This document shows positions 18,117 to 26,170 of a stretch of DNA of 35,684 nt, one piece after another. The stretch comes from Desulfobulbaceae bacterium (GTDB lineage Bacteria; Desulfobacterota; Desulfobulbia; Desulfobulbales; Desulfocapsaceae), in NCBI GenBank assembly GCA_008933635.1, contig WBUQ01000034.1, forward strand, positions 1 to 35,684, in the 5' to 3' direction. Numbering within the stretch: position 1 is the first letter of the stretch; every line of letters begins with the position of its first letter. Position numbers and translations under genes: made by a program. The notes beneath the pieces were generated by a model. It saw only the letters and a list, made by a program, of their open reading frames with translations, did not search any database and had not been told where the DNA came from.

Positions 18117-18905
18117 ATGATCAGGGTGATGAGCTTCAACATCCGCTACGGTCTCGCTGGTGACGGCGAAAATCACTGGCACAACCGCAGGCATCTCGCC
18201 CTGGCCAGGATTCATGCCTTTGCCCCCGACCTGCTCGGTCTCCAGGAGTGCCGCGACGACGCCCAGGCCGATTTCGTCCGGTCGAACCTGCCGGACTACC
18301 GGTTCTTCGGCGTCCATCGGCAAGGTCCGGGAGACACGGCCCTGGAGATGGCCCCGCTGCTGTTTCGCCGGGATGCCTTCGAGCTGCTCGACAGCGGCTG
18401 CTTCTGGCTGAGCGAGACGCCGGAGGTGGCCGGCAGCAGGAGCTGGGACAGCGCCTATCCGCGAACCGTGAGCTGGGCCAGGCTTGCCAGCCGCTCTTCA
18501 GGCGCAGGGCTGACCTATATCAACACCCATTTCGATTACGTGCCGGCGGCCATCGACGGCAACGCCCGCTGCCTGCGGCGCTGGCTCGAGTCGCTCCCTC
18601 GGCATACCCCGCTCATCGTCACCGGCGACTTCAATGCCGGCAAGGAGTCGGAGGTCTACCGCCTCCTGACCGGCGACGGCAGGCTGATCGATACCTTCCG
18701 GCAGGTGCATCCGCATGGGGGGGATGAGGCGACCTTCCACGCCTTCGGCCGGCAGGGGGAGAGGGCGGCCATCGACTGGATCCTGGTCTCCAGCCATTTC
18801 CGGGTGGTGAAAGCAGGCATCGACCGTTTCCACGCAGGGAGGCTGTTCCCGTCGGACCACTATCCGATAACCGCCGTGCTCGATTGGCAGGCCGGCCGCG
18901 ATTGA
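18117..18905 (+). CDS. Endonuclease/exonuclease/phosphatase (EEP) family protein
   Basis: A 262-residue metal-dependent hydrolase of the EEP fold. Motifs in order are MSFNIRYG (Asn), LGLQECR (metal-binding Glu), INTHFDYV (His), VTGDFNAG (Asp/Asn), IDWILVS and PSDHYPI (catalytic His). EEP proteins cut phosphodiester or phosphomonoester bonds in nucleic acids, inositol phosphates or sphingomyelin. Stand-alone proteins beginning MRVMSFNIRYG are commonly of unknown substrate. GGAGGCGAGGGA sits directly upstream of ATG 18117, which is preferred over an earlier in-frame start inside the GH5 gene. As last gene of the glycosidase operon it may act on a phosphodiester-linked substituent of the same glycan, an inference from position only. 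Confidence 0.9.
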   Translation: MIRVMSFNIRYGLAGDGENHWHNRRHLALARIHAFAPDLLGLQECRDDAQADFVRSNLPDYRFFGVHRQGPGDTALEMAPLLFRRDAFELLDSGCFWLSETPEVAGSRSWDSAYPRTVSWARLASRSSGAGLTYINTHFDYVPAAIDGNARCLRRWLESLPRHTPLIVTGDFNAGKESEVYRLLTGDGRLIDTFRQVHPHGGDEATFHAFGRQGERAAIDWILVSSHFRVVKAGIDRFHAGRLFPSDHYPITAVLDWQAGRD

Positions 18906-18937
18906 GGTCGAAGCGGACGCAGACCGTTTGCGGGAGC

Positions 18938-19195
18938 TTACTCCGTGCCGGCCTGACCGACCCTGTCGATCATCTGCATGATGCTGGCCACCGAATCGAA
19001 ATCATTCTGGTCGAAGCCCTGGTCGGACAGGTCGAGCCCGAACTCCTGTTCGAGGAAGACCACGATGCGCAATATCGCCAGGGAATCCAACATCCCGCTG
19101 ATCACGAGTGAGGTGTCGTCGCTGAATCCGGCTGTCTCGCCGTATTCGGCGAGCAGCTCCTGCAAAAAATTCCGTACGGTTTCTCTGGGGGGCAT
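18938..19195 (-). CDS. Acyl/peptidyl carrier protein (DltC-like)
   Basis: An 85-residue four-helix carrier protein. GMLDSLAIL at residues 34-42 contains the Asp-Ser-Leu site, with Ser38 carrying the phosphopantetheine arm. The acidic helix 2 region (LEQEFGLDLSD) is typical. It is the last gene of a minus-strand set whose first two genes encode an amino-acid adenylation enzyme and an MBOAT membrane protein. This is the dltA-dltB-dltC order of D-alanylation operons, so it likely holds the activated aminoacyl group as a thioester for transfer across the membrane. It starts 19 bp after the MBOAT stop. It is convergent with the GH operon, with only 32 bp between the stop codons. Confidence 0.9.
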   Translation of the reverse strand: MPPRETVRNFLQELLAEYGETAGFSDDTSLVISGMLDSLAILRIVVFLEQEFGLDLSDQGFDQNDFDSVASIMQMIDRVGQAGTE

Positions 19196-19214
19196 GGCAC
19201 AGTCCGGTTGAAGA

Positions 19215-20651
19215 TTAAAAGAGGCGCAGCAGAAAGGCGAAGTTGTCCACGATGGTCAGATTGCGGTCCGGATCGTCGAAGACCGAGAGGACACAATAAA
19301 AGAGCATGACGCAGAATGGGTTGACAATATTCCGCTTGAACCACGGCATATCCTGACGTTGTTTTTTCTCGAACAGCTGGGAAAGGCCGATGGCCGCCCC
19401 CAGCACCATCCCGTAAAACATATAGACATGAAACGACACGAGGGCGTCCCACGGCCCGCGCTGGATGATCTCATGGATATCGCGGAGATAATGGTACAGC
19501 ACGTTGCCAAATCCGGCAGCGGACATGGTCGCGAAAAACAGGCGCAGCCGCGGCCGCTTTTTCCAGTAGCGGAGAAAGGCCGGGTAGAAAAAGTTGTCGA
19601 CCAGCAACTCTTTGAAATAATAGTAATATCTGTTCCAGAACTCGGCGATGGTGGCGGAACGCAGGGGGTTGCAGGTGTTGCGGAGGGCGTTGTAGCCGGC
19701 CATCCGGCAGACGGCGACAATGCCGTGCCCCCACACCGAAAAGGCCACCAGTTTGTAGAAAAAGTTGGCCACCAGGGCCAGCCAGTTGGTGTACCACGGA
19801 TAGGGATCGCCCGGCCTGCCATGCAGTACCTCGCTCAAGGACGGGATCGCCAGTGAAAGGTCGATCCCGAGAAACGAGTCGCCGGGTTGACCGTACAATA
19901 TCTGTCTCAGCACGCGCTGCAGCAGCATCAGGAGCAGGGCCCAGTAGAGCAGCTTGATGCCTTTCAGCTGGCTGACGGCAAGTTGCGCCGGCGTTTTGGC
20001 CTCGATCTTGCGCAGGTAGGCGGCGCCTTTGGGGAAAGGGGTGTTGTATCCGCCCCAGAAGGGGAGGAAATGGCCGGTCTGCAGGGCCAGCGGCGCAGTA
20101 TCTTTGGCGTTGCGGTCCAAGAGCGCGTAGTTGAAAAACCACAGATACTTGCCGAAAACGATGGCAAAGGACCACACGATCACCGCAGCCGGACCGGCAG
20201 GAGGCAGCTGGGCGGCGAGGACGATCAGGGCGCAGTACCCCCCCAGCAGATTCCTCACCGGCCGCCGACCGAGCCAATCGTCCTTCCATTGCCTCACTGC
20301 ATGGTAATACAGGGCGAAGGCGCCCAGGACCGCCGCGACGAGTAACGGCTTGAACAGCACCCCGCCCGGAAGTCCCTGTCCGCCTCCCGGCCAGACAGGA
20401 AAATTGGACCATCCGCCCAGCGCAAAGGTGCCGAAAGTGGCGGCAACCAGCAGCATGCCCCGGTATTGCGGCAGCAGGGTCATAGCCAGCAGGATCGCCG
20501 AGGTATGAAGCCAGCTGTCGGTAGAGAGGGACAGCCCGAAGGAGAAGACGACCAGCAGCGCCATCTTGCCGGCAATAGTCTGGGCAAAGTCGACGATGGC
20601 GGGGCAGGTGTCGATGGGCGGGATGATTTTGAACGAGGCCGGCCTAGACAT
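19215..20651 (-). CDS. MBOAT-family membrane acyltransferase (DltB-like, divergent)
   Basis: A 478-residue polytopic membrane protein. Many hydrophobic helices are visible, beginning with FAQTIAGKMALLVVFSFGLSL. The segment EFWNRYYYYFKELLVDNFFYPAFLRYW corresponds to the MBOAT motif with DFW and an amphipathic re-entrant helix. The likely catalytic His is about residue 387 in GNVLYHYLRD. The usual WHG form is absent, so this is a distant subgroup. MBOATs move acyl groups from a carrier to an extracytoplasmic polymer; DltB does so from the alanyl carrier protein. ATG 20651 overlaps the end of the adenylation gene by 8 bp, showing tight co-translation. No DltD homolog is adjacent. Confidence 0.85.
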   Translation of the reverse strand: MSRPASFKIIPPIDTCPAIVDFAQTIAGKMALLVVFSFGLSLSTDSWLHTSAILLAMTLLPQYRGMLLVAATFGTFALGGWSNFPVWPGGGQGLPGGVLFKPLLVAAVLGAFALYYHAVRQWKDDWLGRRPVRNLLGGYCALIVLAAQLPPAGPAAVIVWSFAIVFGKYLWFFNYALLDRNAKDTAPLALQTGHFLPFWGGYNTPFPKGAAYLRKIEAKTPAQLAVSQLKGIKLLYWALLLMLLQRVLRQILYGQPGDSFLGIDLSLAIPSLSEVLHGRPGDPYPWYTNWLALVANFFYKLVAFSVWGHGIVAVCRMAGYNALRNTCNPLRSATIAEFWNRYYYYFKELLVDNFFYPAFLRYWKKRPRLRLFFATMSAAGFGNVLYHYLRDIHEIIQRGPWDALVSFHVYMFYGMVLGAAIGLSQLFEKKQRQDMPWFKRNIVNPFCVMLFYCVLSVFDDPDRNLTIVDNFAFLLRLF

Positions 20652-22224
20652 GCGGCTGCTTCTCTGCCTCAAGGACGGCGGCCAGGGCCTTGCGGTCCAC
20701 TTTGCCGTTCAGGTTGAGGGGCAGCTGCTCCAGGCAGACGATCCGGCGCGGGATCATATAGGCCTGGAGACGCTGCCTGAGCCCATCCTTGACGGCCTTC
20801 TGCTCCAGGGTGCTGTCGGTGACGAAGGCGACCAGCCCCTGGGCGGTTCCGTGCAGGACCGGCCAGGCGATCACCGCGACGGCATCGCTGCCGCAGACGG
20901 CGCGGAGATGAAACTCCACATCCTCCAGCTCGACCCGCTGGCCCAGCACCTTGACCTGATTGTCGACCCGGCCGAGATAGTGGAATATCCCGTCCTCATC
21001 CTGGTATGACAGGTCGCCGGTGAGGTACCAGGTGGTCTCCCCGAGCTCGGGGTGCACCAGCCGCGGATAGCGCCGGGCGGTGAGTTCCGGATTGCGCCAG
21101 TATCCGGCCGAGACCTGGGGGCCGGCCACGGCAAGCTCCCCGATCTCCCCGTTGGCAAGAAAATTGTTCCCGCTGTCGACAATGGCGGCATGCATGCCGG
21201 GATAGGGTCTGCCGATGGCGACAACGCCCCTGTTCGGGGTGATGGCATGCGGCGCACGGTATGGCTGCCACAGGCAATCCACCGTCACCTCGGTGGGGCC
21301 GTACAGGTTGTCGATGCGGCTGTTGGGCGCAGCCTCCTGCCAGGCGTCGGCCGAGTCTCTGGGCAGGGGCTCGCCGGCAAACAACGAAATCCGCAGCGAG
21401 GGGAAGATGCCGGGCCTGAGCAGCCGCATCCCCTTGAGAAACGAGATCACCGATGGCACGGCAAACCACACGGTCAGCTCCTGCTTTCTGATGAATTCGG
21501 CCGGCGCCATGGCCATGTTCTCCGGCACCACATGGACCGAGGCCCCCGCCCCCCAGGCCATGAACAGGTCGAAGACGATGTGGTCGAAGGTGAGCTCGGA
21601 CTGCTGGGACAGCCGGTCATCCGCCGTCAGCCGGTAGCGCTCCTGGGACACCGACAGGAAATGGGCGACGTTGGCAACGGTGACCATCACCCCCTTCGGC
21701 TCGCCGGTGGTGCCGGAGGTGAACAGGATGTAGGCGATCTCCTCGCGCGGCGTCTGCGCCGGGGGGATCGGGGCATACCCGGCCAGGGTCTGACGGCCGC
21801 GGATCGCCAACGTGCCGGCCGTATGATCGTCCAGGCAGGGGGCGATCAGCAGCGGCGGGCAGCAGGCCAGGACGGTATCGGTCAGGGCCCTGCAGCCGGC
21901 GCTGTCCAGAATGATGGCGCTCAGCTGCGAATTCCTGATGATGGTCGCCAGCCGGCCTTCAGGGTATTTCGGATTCAACGGCACAAAGGTGACGCCGGCC
22001 CAGCAGGCGGAGAGTATCCCGGCCATTGCCTCCACGGAGCGGCTGGCCAGGATCCCGACACGCTCGACCGGGCCGTTGCCGGGATCCACGAGCAGGGAGG
22101 CGATGGTCGCAGCCAGATCGCCAAGTTCCTGATACGAATGATATGTACCAGCGACAACGAGCGCCGGCAGGGTGGGGTTGTGCAGATAATGCCCGTAGAA
22201 GGGCAGGGCTAGACCTTGGCGCAT
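20644..22224 (-). CDS. Stand-alone amino-acid adenylation enzyme (DltA-like)
   Basis: A 526-residue ANL-superfamily ligase with the NRPS adenylation-domain motifs in order: YILFTSGTTGEPKG (A3), LTFDHIVFD (A4), NLYGPTEVTVD (A5), GRPYPGM, YLTGDLSYQDEDG (A7), GRVDNQVKVLGQRVELEDVE (A8) and NLNGKVDRKAL with the catalytic Lys (A10). The Asp in FDHIVFD matches the position that binds the alpha-amino group in amino-acid-activating domains, so an amino acid is the likely substrate; which one is unknown. There are no condensation or carrier domains. It would charge the 85-residue carrier protein two genes downstream. ATG 22224 is used; an upstream TTG (22242) is possible and neither has a clear ribosome-binding site. 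Confidence 0.88.
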   Translation of the reverse strand: MRQGLALPFYGHYLHNPTLPALVVAGTYHSYQELGDLAATIASLLVDPGNGPVERVGILASRSVEAMAGILSACWAGVTFVPLNPKYPEGRLATIIRNSQLSAIILDSAGCRALTDTVLACCPPLLIAPCLDDHTAGTLAIRGRQTLAGYAPIPPAQTPREEIAYILFTSGTTGEPKGVMVTVANVAHFLSVSQERYRLTADDRLSQQSELTFDHIVFDLFMAWGAGASVHVVPENMAMAPAEFIRKQELTVWFAVPSVISFLKGMRLLRPGIFPSLRISLFAGEPLPRDSADAWQEAAPNSRIDNLYGPTEVTVDCLWQPYRAPHAITPNRGVVAIGRPYPGMHAAIVDSGNNFLANGEIGELAVAGPQVSAGYWRNPELTARRYPRLVHPELGETTWYLTGDLSYQDEDGIFHYLGRVDNQVKVLGQRVELEDVEFHLRAVCGSDAVAVIAWPVLHGTAQGLVAFVTDSTLEQKAVKDGLRQRLQAYMIPRRIVCLEQLPLNLNGKVDRKALAAVLEAEKQPHV

Positions 22225-22579
22225 AGAGGTGTTCTCGTGCAAGATGGCTGTTCAGCGCGAACGGCTGGAGGTATCCTGGGTATGGACGTACCTGCTCAGG
22301 TTGCGCAGCCTGTCAGCCTGCGGGCTGCCAGGGGATGAGGCGCAGCATGTGCCGGGCTCGGCATGTCTGCTGCGGCGGTCCCGACAAACCGGCTGCTGCC
22401 GGGGCCGTGCCAGGAACGCTCCAAGATGTATCTTCTCGGGGGCGATCTTGCAATAATTTATTCGTTCAGCCGCAATGGATGCCCTGGCCTCACAAGCACC
22501 CTGAATCCGGTGCCGGTTGTGCTTCGTGGCTGCTGCTTGCTGAATCGAATTGCAGAGCCTGGCGGACACAACTAACTCA
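22225..22579. other. Non-coding stretch upstream of the adenylation gene
   Basis: No believable gene is seen; a 142-codon minus-strand frame across it has an amino-acid composition unlike a real protein. It should hold the promoter of the adenylation/MBOAT/carrier operon near 22230-22300, but I cannot point to clear hexamers. It ends at a transposase remnant. Confidence 0.4.
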
Positions 22580-22657
22580 TTAGAAGAACAGCTCGATTTT
22601 CCAGCGTTTTTTATACAGCTCGGCAATGACGTTGGTTCTGGGGAAACGTATCGGCAA
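22580..22657 (-). pseudogene. IS4-type transposase remnant
   Basis: On the minus strand, just behind the DUF1566 stop, one frame reads TNVIAELYKKRWKIELFF and then stops. This matches the conserved IS4-superfamily segment around the catalytic Glu (IAELY-x-x-RW-x-IELFFKWIK), but everything before and after is missing. It marks an old insertion that was later deleted. Only about 26 codons are recognisable. Confidence 0.55.
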
Positions 22658-22680
22658 GAAACCGGCAGGCCGGCTGTCAA

Positions 22681-23709
22681 TCACGCCAGATCCGCATCGC
22701 AAACCGCCCAGACGGCGAAGGTCTTCCCGGCCTTATGGCCGACCCCGCACGCCCCTTTCTCCAGATACAGGACCCAGGCCCACTCGGTTTCGAAATAACT
22801 GGTCGTAGCCGACCAATACCCTTCCTGGAGACCGGTGAAGGGGTGATCCGACGGCAGGGCCGGGCGTGACTCGGCACAGTCGACCAAGGATTCCAGCTCG
22901 TTGATGTTCGGCAGCCGCCAGCTGCTGCTTCCGGCAAAGCAGATTCGATTCAATTCCCGGACCGCGGAGAGCGCCTCTCCCCAGCTGACAGGGCCTGATG
23001 CAAGGTCGGCCCGGCGAGTCCAGCAGAGGCTGGTCAGCCGATCCTTCACCGTCGATTCCCCGCTTTCAAACCTTGGTTCGGGCCATGGCCGTCCCAACTC
23101 GTACTCGCCGTCCTGGCCGCTTCCAGCACAAGGGATGATCTCTCCCCCGCCATCGTAGCACACAGTCTGGCCGGTTCGTGGCAACAGGCCATTCTGTTCT
23201 CCCCGCACCGGCCAGAACAGGCAATCCTGATCCTTGCGTCCGTAAAACATCCGCGCCCCTTCCAGGTGGACGTACCAGGCATAGGCCGGATCGATGGCCG
23301 CCGAGGTGGAAGTCCAGTACCAGCCGAGAAAGGGATTGATGAACGGATGCCCGCCAGGCAAAGCGGGATTTTTCGCCTGATAGTTCATCAGGCTGCGCAT
23401 CTCGGCACGGTTGGGCAGTCGCCAGTCGCTCCACCCAGCGAAGCGGTCGCGATTCAACGACGAGATTGCGGCAAGGGCCTCCGGCCAGGTGACCGGGAAC
23501 TCGTTGATGTTGGCGTCTCGGCTCCAGACCAGGCCGGTGAGCCGGTCAAGCACCGTCTCGTTTCGAACGATCAGGCGAGGCTCCGGCCAGGGGGCCCCCA
23601 AACGGTATTCGCCGTCCTGACAGCTGCCGGCGCAGGGAATCTCTCTCCCTGTTCCGTCGTAGCATCGATTCTGCCCGGTCGCCGGTATCATGTCATGCCG
23701 TCCGTACAT
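22681..23709 (-). CDS. DUF1566 (Lcl C-terminal domain) protein with two tandem repeats
   Basis: A 342-residue protein made of two copies of one unit, about residues 8-170 and 172-342. Each opens with TGQ-x-x-CYD...IPCAG-x-x-QDGEY-x-LG and PWPEPRF, followed by DRLT-x-L-W, WPEAL or WGEAL, FAG-x-S-x-WRLPN-x-x-E, a YW-(T/S)-(S/A)-T segment and an LE-G strand. This is the DUF1566/Lcl_C beta-rich fold, common in deltaproteobacteria and usually extracellular or periplasmic. Here no signal peptide or lipobox is visible at the chosen start (ATG 23709, AAGGGG about 12 nt upstream), so the N-terminus or location is doubtful. Paired Cys in each copy could form disulfides. Function unknown. Confidence 0.85.
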   Translation of the reverse strand: MYGRHDMIPATGQNRCYDGTGREIPCAGSCQDGEYRLGAPWPEPRLIVRNETVLDRLTGLVWSRDANINEFPVTWPEALAAISSLNRDRFAGWSDWRLPNRAEMRSLMNYQAKNPALPGGHPFINPFLGWYWTSTSAAIDPAYAWYVHLEGARMFYGRKDQDCLFWPVRGEQNGLLPRTGQTVCYDGGGEIIPCAGSGQDGEYELGRPWPEPRFESGESTVKDRLTSLCWTRRADLASGPVSWGEALSAVRELNRICFAGSSSWRLPNINELESLVDCAESRPALPSDHPFTGLQEGYWSATTSYFETEWAWVLYLEKGACGVGHKAGKTFAVWAVCDADLA

Positions 23710-23966
23710 GCTATGCCCCTTGTATACAACGAGAGCGTGCCAGGTCTGTATTGACTTTGCAGAGAAGTGGTTCCAGGATTTTGAACAGGCAGGTACGCGG
23801 AAACATTGCTTTCAGCAGCGGTCAGGCAACTGACAGCGGATGGGAAAGGGAACTGGACCGGTAGCGTGTGATTCCCGGAGGCGTCCACACTCTCGCTCAA
23901 CGGCCGCTGGCATGAGGAGGGGCCGTCGCTGAAAGGCGACCGCACCACTTCATGCCAGGTCGTGGT
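23710..23966. other. Gap between DUF1566 gene and nrfD-like gene
   Basis: Both neighbours are on the minus strand. There is no gene. A small hairpin (GTCGC/GCGAC around 23925-23940) lies close behind the nrfD-like stop and may act as its 3' end, but it has no T-run. Confidence 0.35.
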
Positions 23967-25154
23967 TTATTTCCTGCGCATTTTCTCGAGGCTCAGCGAA
24001 TTGAAGATCAGCTCGCCAGCGAGAAAGGCCATCAGGAAAAAGCTGACCGAACCGACGATCATCATGTACTCGTGCAGACTGGGGCTGTAGGAGTAGAGTT
24101 CTGGGTAGCCGTAGAGATTGTACTGGTGAAAATGGGGGATGAGCTGGCCGACGATGATCAGGTCGTAAAAGGTGACCGCTATCCCGACCAGGGTGCTGAA
24201 GCTGGCGAGGGCCAGGAGGCCGATTTTCCTTCCGCCGCCGCTGAATGCCAGCAGTGCGAGAGGCAGGAGGATTGCCAGCACAATCTCACCCAGCCAGAAA
24301 TTCATGGCGAAATCGCCGCGAACCAGGAGCCGCATCGCTTCCGGGTTGTCGGCGAACTTGCTGGAGAAGCCACCCAGGGCTTTCATCGCCGCGAAGCAGC
24401 CGATCCCGATCAGCAGCACCACGGTCAGTTTGAACAGCGGGTTCATGGCATTCAGGGATTCTGCGTCGAGGCGCCGGTTCTGCAGCCAGCTGCTGAGCCA
24501 GGTGAACAGGATTATGCCGCAGCAGGCGGAGAGGGTGGAGACGGTGAGGAAGAAGACCGGCATGTAGTTTTCCGCCCAGAAACCACGCGATCCGAGCAGG
24601 GCCATGTCCGAGTTCATGTTCAGGTTGCCACAGGTGATCGCAATCAGGGCTCCCAGCGCAAATCCCCGGGCAGTGCGGTTCCTGCCCATGAGCAGGAACA
24701 TGAAGTTGAAGGCCATCAGCAGCAGAAAGAGGGTGTAGATAGAACTCTTCCACCAGATATTTGACAGCGGATTGGGAGAGAGAAAGCTGTAAATCGCCAT
24801 GTTCCAGGGATTTTCAATTTCAAGGCCGATGGACATCAACCCCGCGGCCATGGCGATGATGGCCAGGAAGACCGTGCGGTTGACGAGCGGCGCAAGGGTC
24901 GTGATGCCAAACACCTGCCCGAGGGAGGAGATGATGCATATTCCGGTGGAGAGACAGGCAAAAAAGACATACGGGGTGATGAGGATGCCCCACGGTACTT
25001 CCCGCGTGGTGCCGAAAACGTGATCGTGCCCGACGAAGAGCGCGTGAATGGCAAAAGATATGCCGATACCGGTGAAAAGGGCGAGCAGCGCTATCGGCAC
25101 AAAGAGGTTTTTGCCTGGAATGTCCTGGTCACTTGCTTTGCTGAAGAATATCAT
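23967..25154 (-). CDS. NrfD/PsrC-family quinone-interacting membrane protein (orphan)
   Basis: A 395-residue polytopic protein. Hydrophobic helices include LFVPIALLALFTGIGISFAI, YVFFACLSTGICIISSLG, IYTLFLLLMAFNFMFLLMG and a C-terminal MMIVGSVSFFLMAFLAGELIF. The pattern PWGILITPYVFFACLSTGICII is typical of NrfD-type subunits, which hold the quinol site of polysulfide, nitrite or Hmc-type complexes but bind no heme. These normally travel with an iron-sulfur subunit and a catalytic subunit; none is next to it here. ATG 25154 with AGGA upstream is preferred over an upstream start at 25223 that adds a charged segment. Its partner must be encoded elsewhere, or it is a leftover of a complex. Confidence 0.88.
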   Translation of the reverse strand: MIFFSKASDQDIPGKNLFVPIALLALFTGIGISFAIHALFVGHDHVFGTTREVPWGILITPYVFFACLSTGICIISSLGQVFGITTLAPLVNRTVFLAIIAMAAGLMSIGLEIENPWNMAIYSFLSPNPLSNIWWKSSIYTLFLLLMAFNFMFLLMGRNRTARGFALGALIAITCGNLNMNSDMALLGSRGFWAENYMPVFFLTVSTLSACCGIILFTWLSSWLQNRRLDAESLNAMNPLFKLTVVLLIGIGCFAAMKALGGFSSKFADNPEAMRLLVRGDFAMNFWLGEIVLAILLPLALLAFSGGGRKIGLLALASFSTLVGIAVTFYDLIIVGQLIPHFHQYNLYGYPELYSYSPSLHEYMMIVGSVSFFLMAFLAGELIFNSLSLEKMRRK

Positions 25155-25524
25155 ACGCGCAGTCCTGTTGTTTTTCTCGGTTAACCAACTAGACGACAAT
25201 CCTGTTTTCCATATAGATGTCAAAGGGCTGTATACGACGGTGTCATAGTATCTGCTGCTGCGCGCAAAATCAATGAAACTCTAAAGCAATTGTGACGAAA
25301 ATTCGCTACGCTCGTCAGGAGAGGCGGATGGCGTACAAATGATGCCGAGGCTCGGAATACAGTATGAGGACGTGCTGCTGCTGGTGTATGCAGGGGATGA
25401 GTTGTTTGATGGTAACTGAAAAAAAACCTCTGGTTCTCAGCCTCTGCCCGGGATCAGAGGCAGCTCGGCCAGGGGCATGCACCCGGAGCCGGGATTTCAC
25501 CTTCACAGAGGCAAGAGCAATGCG
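25155..25524. other. Divergent intergenic region between nrfD-like and LOG-family genes
   Basis: No gene is seen. It must hold promoters for both directions. The feature that stands out is the repeated CCTCTG/CAGAGG hairpin beside an A8 run at 25419-25461. Confidence 0.4.
25419..25461 (-). terminator. Possible leader terminator/attenuator ahead of the nrfD-like gene
   Basis: On the minus strand GCCTCTG pairs with CAGAGGC (loop ATCCCGGG). A second CAGAGG copy (25427-25432 on plus as CCTCTG) directly precedes eight Ts (25419-25426). The first arm can pair with either copy, giving two exclusive structures. No minus-strand gene lies upstream to be terminated, so it would act in the leader of the nrfD-like transcript. 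Confidence 0.35.
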
Positions 25525-26079
25525 ATGAAATCGATCTGCGTGTTCCTGGGATCAAGCGCCGGTACGGATCCGGCCCACATGGAAGCCGCCGCCGCTCTCG
25601 GCCGCGAACTGGCGGAACGGGGCATGATCTGCGTCTATGGCGGTTCCCGCACCGGCCTGATGAACCGGCTTGCCGAGTGCGCCCTCGCGGCGGGAGGGGA
25701 GGTTGTCGGGGTGACCGTCCAGGTCCTGAAGGACAAGGAAGAATTCCACAGGGGACTGACCCGGCTTCATGTTGTGCCGACCATGCATCAACGCAAGACC
25801 ATGATGATCGACCTGGCGGACGGGTTTGTCGCTCTGCCGGGCGGCATCGGCACCTGGGACGAGTTCTTCGAGGTCATCACCCTCAGGCAGCTCGGATTCC
25901 ACGCCAAGCCCTGCGGCCTGCTGGATGTGAACGGTTTCTATCAGCCCCTGCTGCAGATGCTGGACAAGGCCGAGAAGGAAGGGCTCATGAAGCGGTCGGC
26001 ACGGAAGGCGATAGTCGTCTCTTCCGACCCGGCGGAGATGCTCGATCTGTTGATCGCAGCAGAAAAGCGGGCGCCTTAG
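25525..26079 (+). CDS. LOG-family protein (TIGR00730-type, cytokinin riboside phosphoribohydrolase-like)
   Basis: A 184-residue Rossmann-fold protein. KSICVFLGSSAGTDP at the start, ICVYGGSRTGLMNRLA, and FVALPGGIGTWDEFFEVIT with the PGG-x-GT-x-x-E signature identify the LOG family. LOG enzymes hydrolyse N-glycosidic bonds of nucleoside 5'-monophosphates; in bacteria the physiological substrate is often a damaged or ordinary NMP rather than a cytokinin. ATG 25525 is chosen since the family begins with this strand; an earlier in-frame ATG (25477) adds residues unrelated to it. It stands alone between the divergent nrfD-like gene and a convergent O-acetylation pair. Confidence 0.9.
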   Translation: MKSICVFLGSSAGTDPAHMEAAAALGRELAERGMICVYGGSRTGLMNRLAECALAAGGEVVGVTVQVLKDKEEFHRGLTRLHVVPTMHQRKTMMIDLADGFVALPGGIGTWDEFFEVITLRQLGFHAKPCGLLDVNGFYQPLLQMLDKAEKEGLMKRSARKAIVVSSDPAEMLDLLIAAEKRAP

Positions 26080-26170
26080 GAAGGGCCTCGTTTCAGCGGT
26101 CCGGCGGGGCCGGTTGCGGATGTGTGCGAAGCGGCCCGTTTCTGCGCCCTGCCTGTCGCTTCCCTCGCGG

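Noticed and set aside
22252-22680. 142-codon minus-strand frame
   Set aside because: Composition is unlike a protein, and the transposase remnant lies in a different frame across it.
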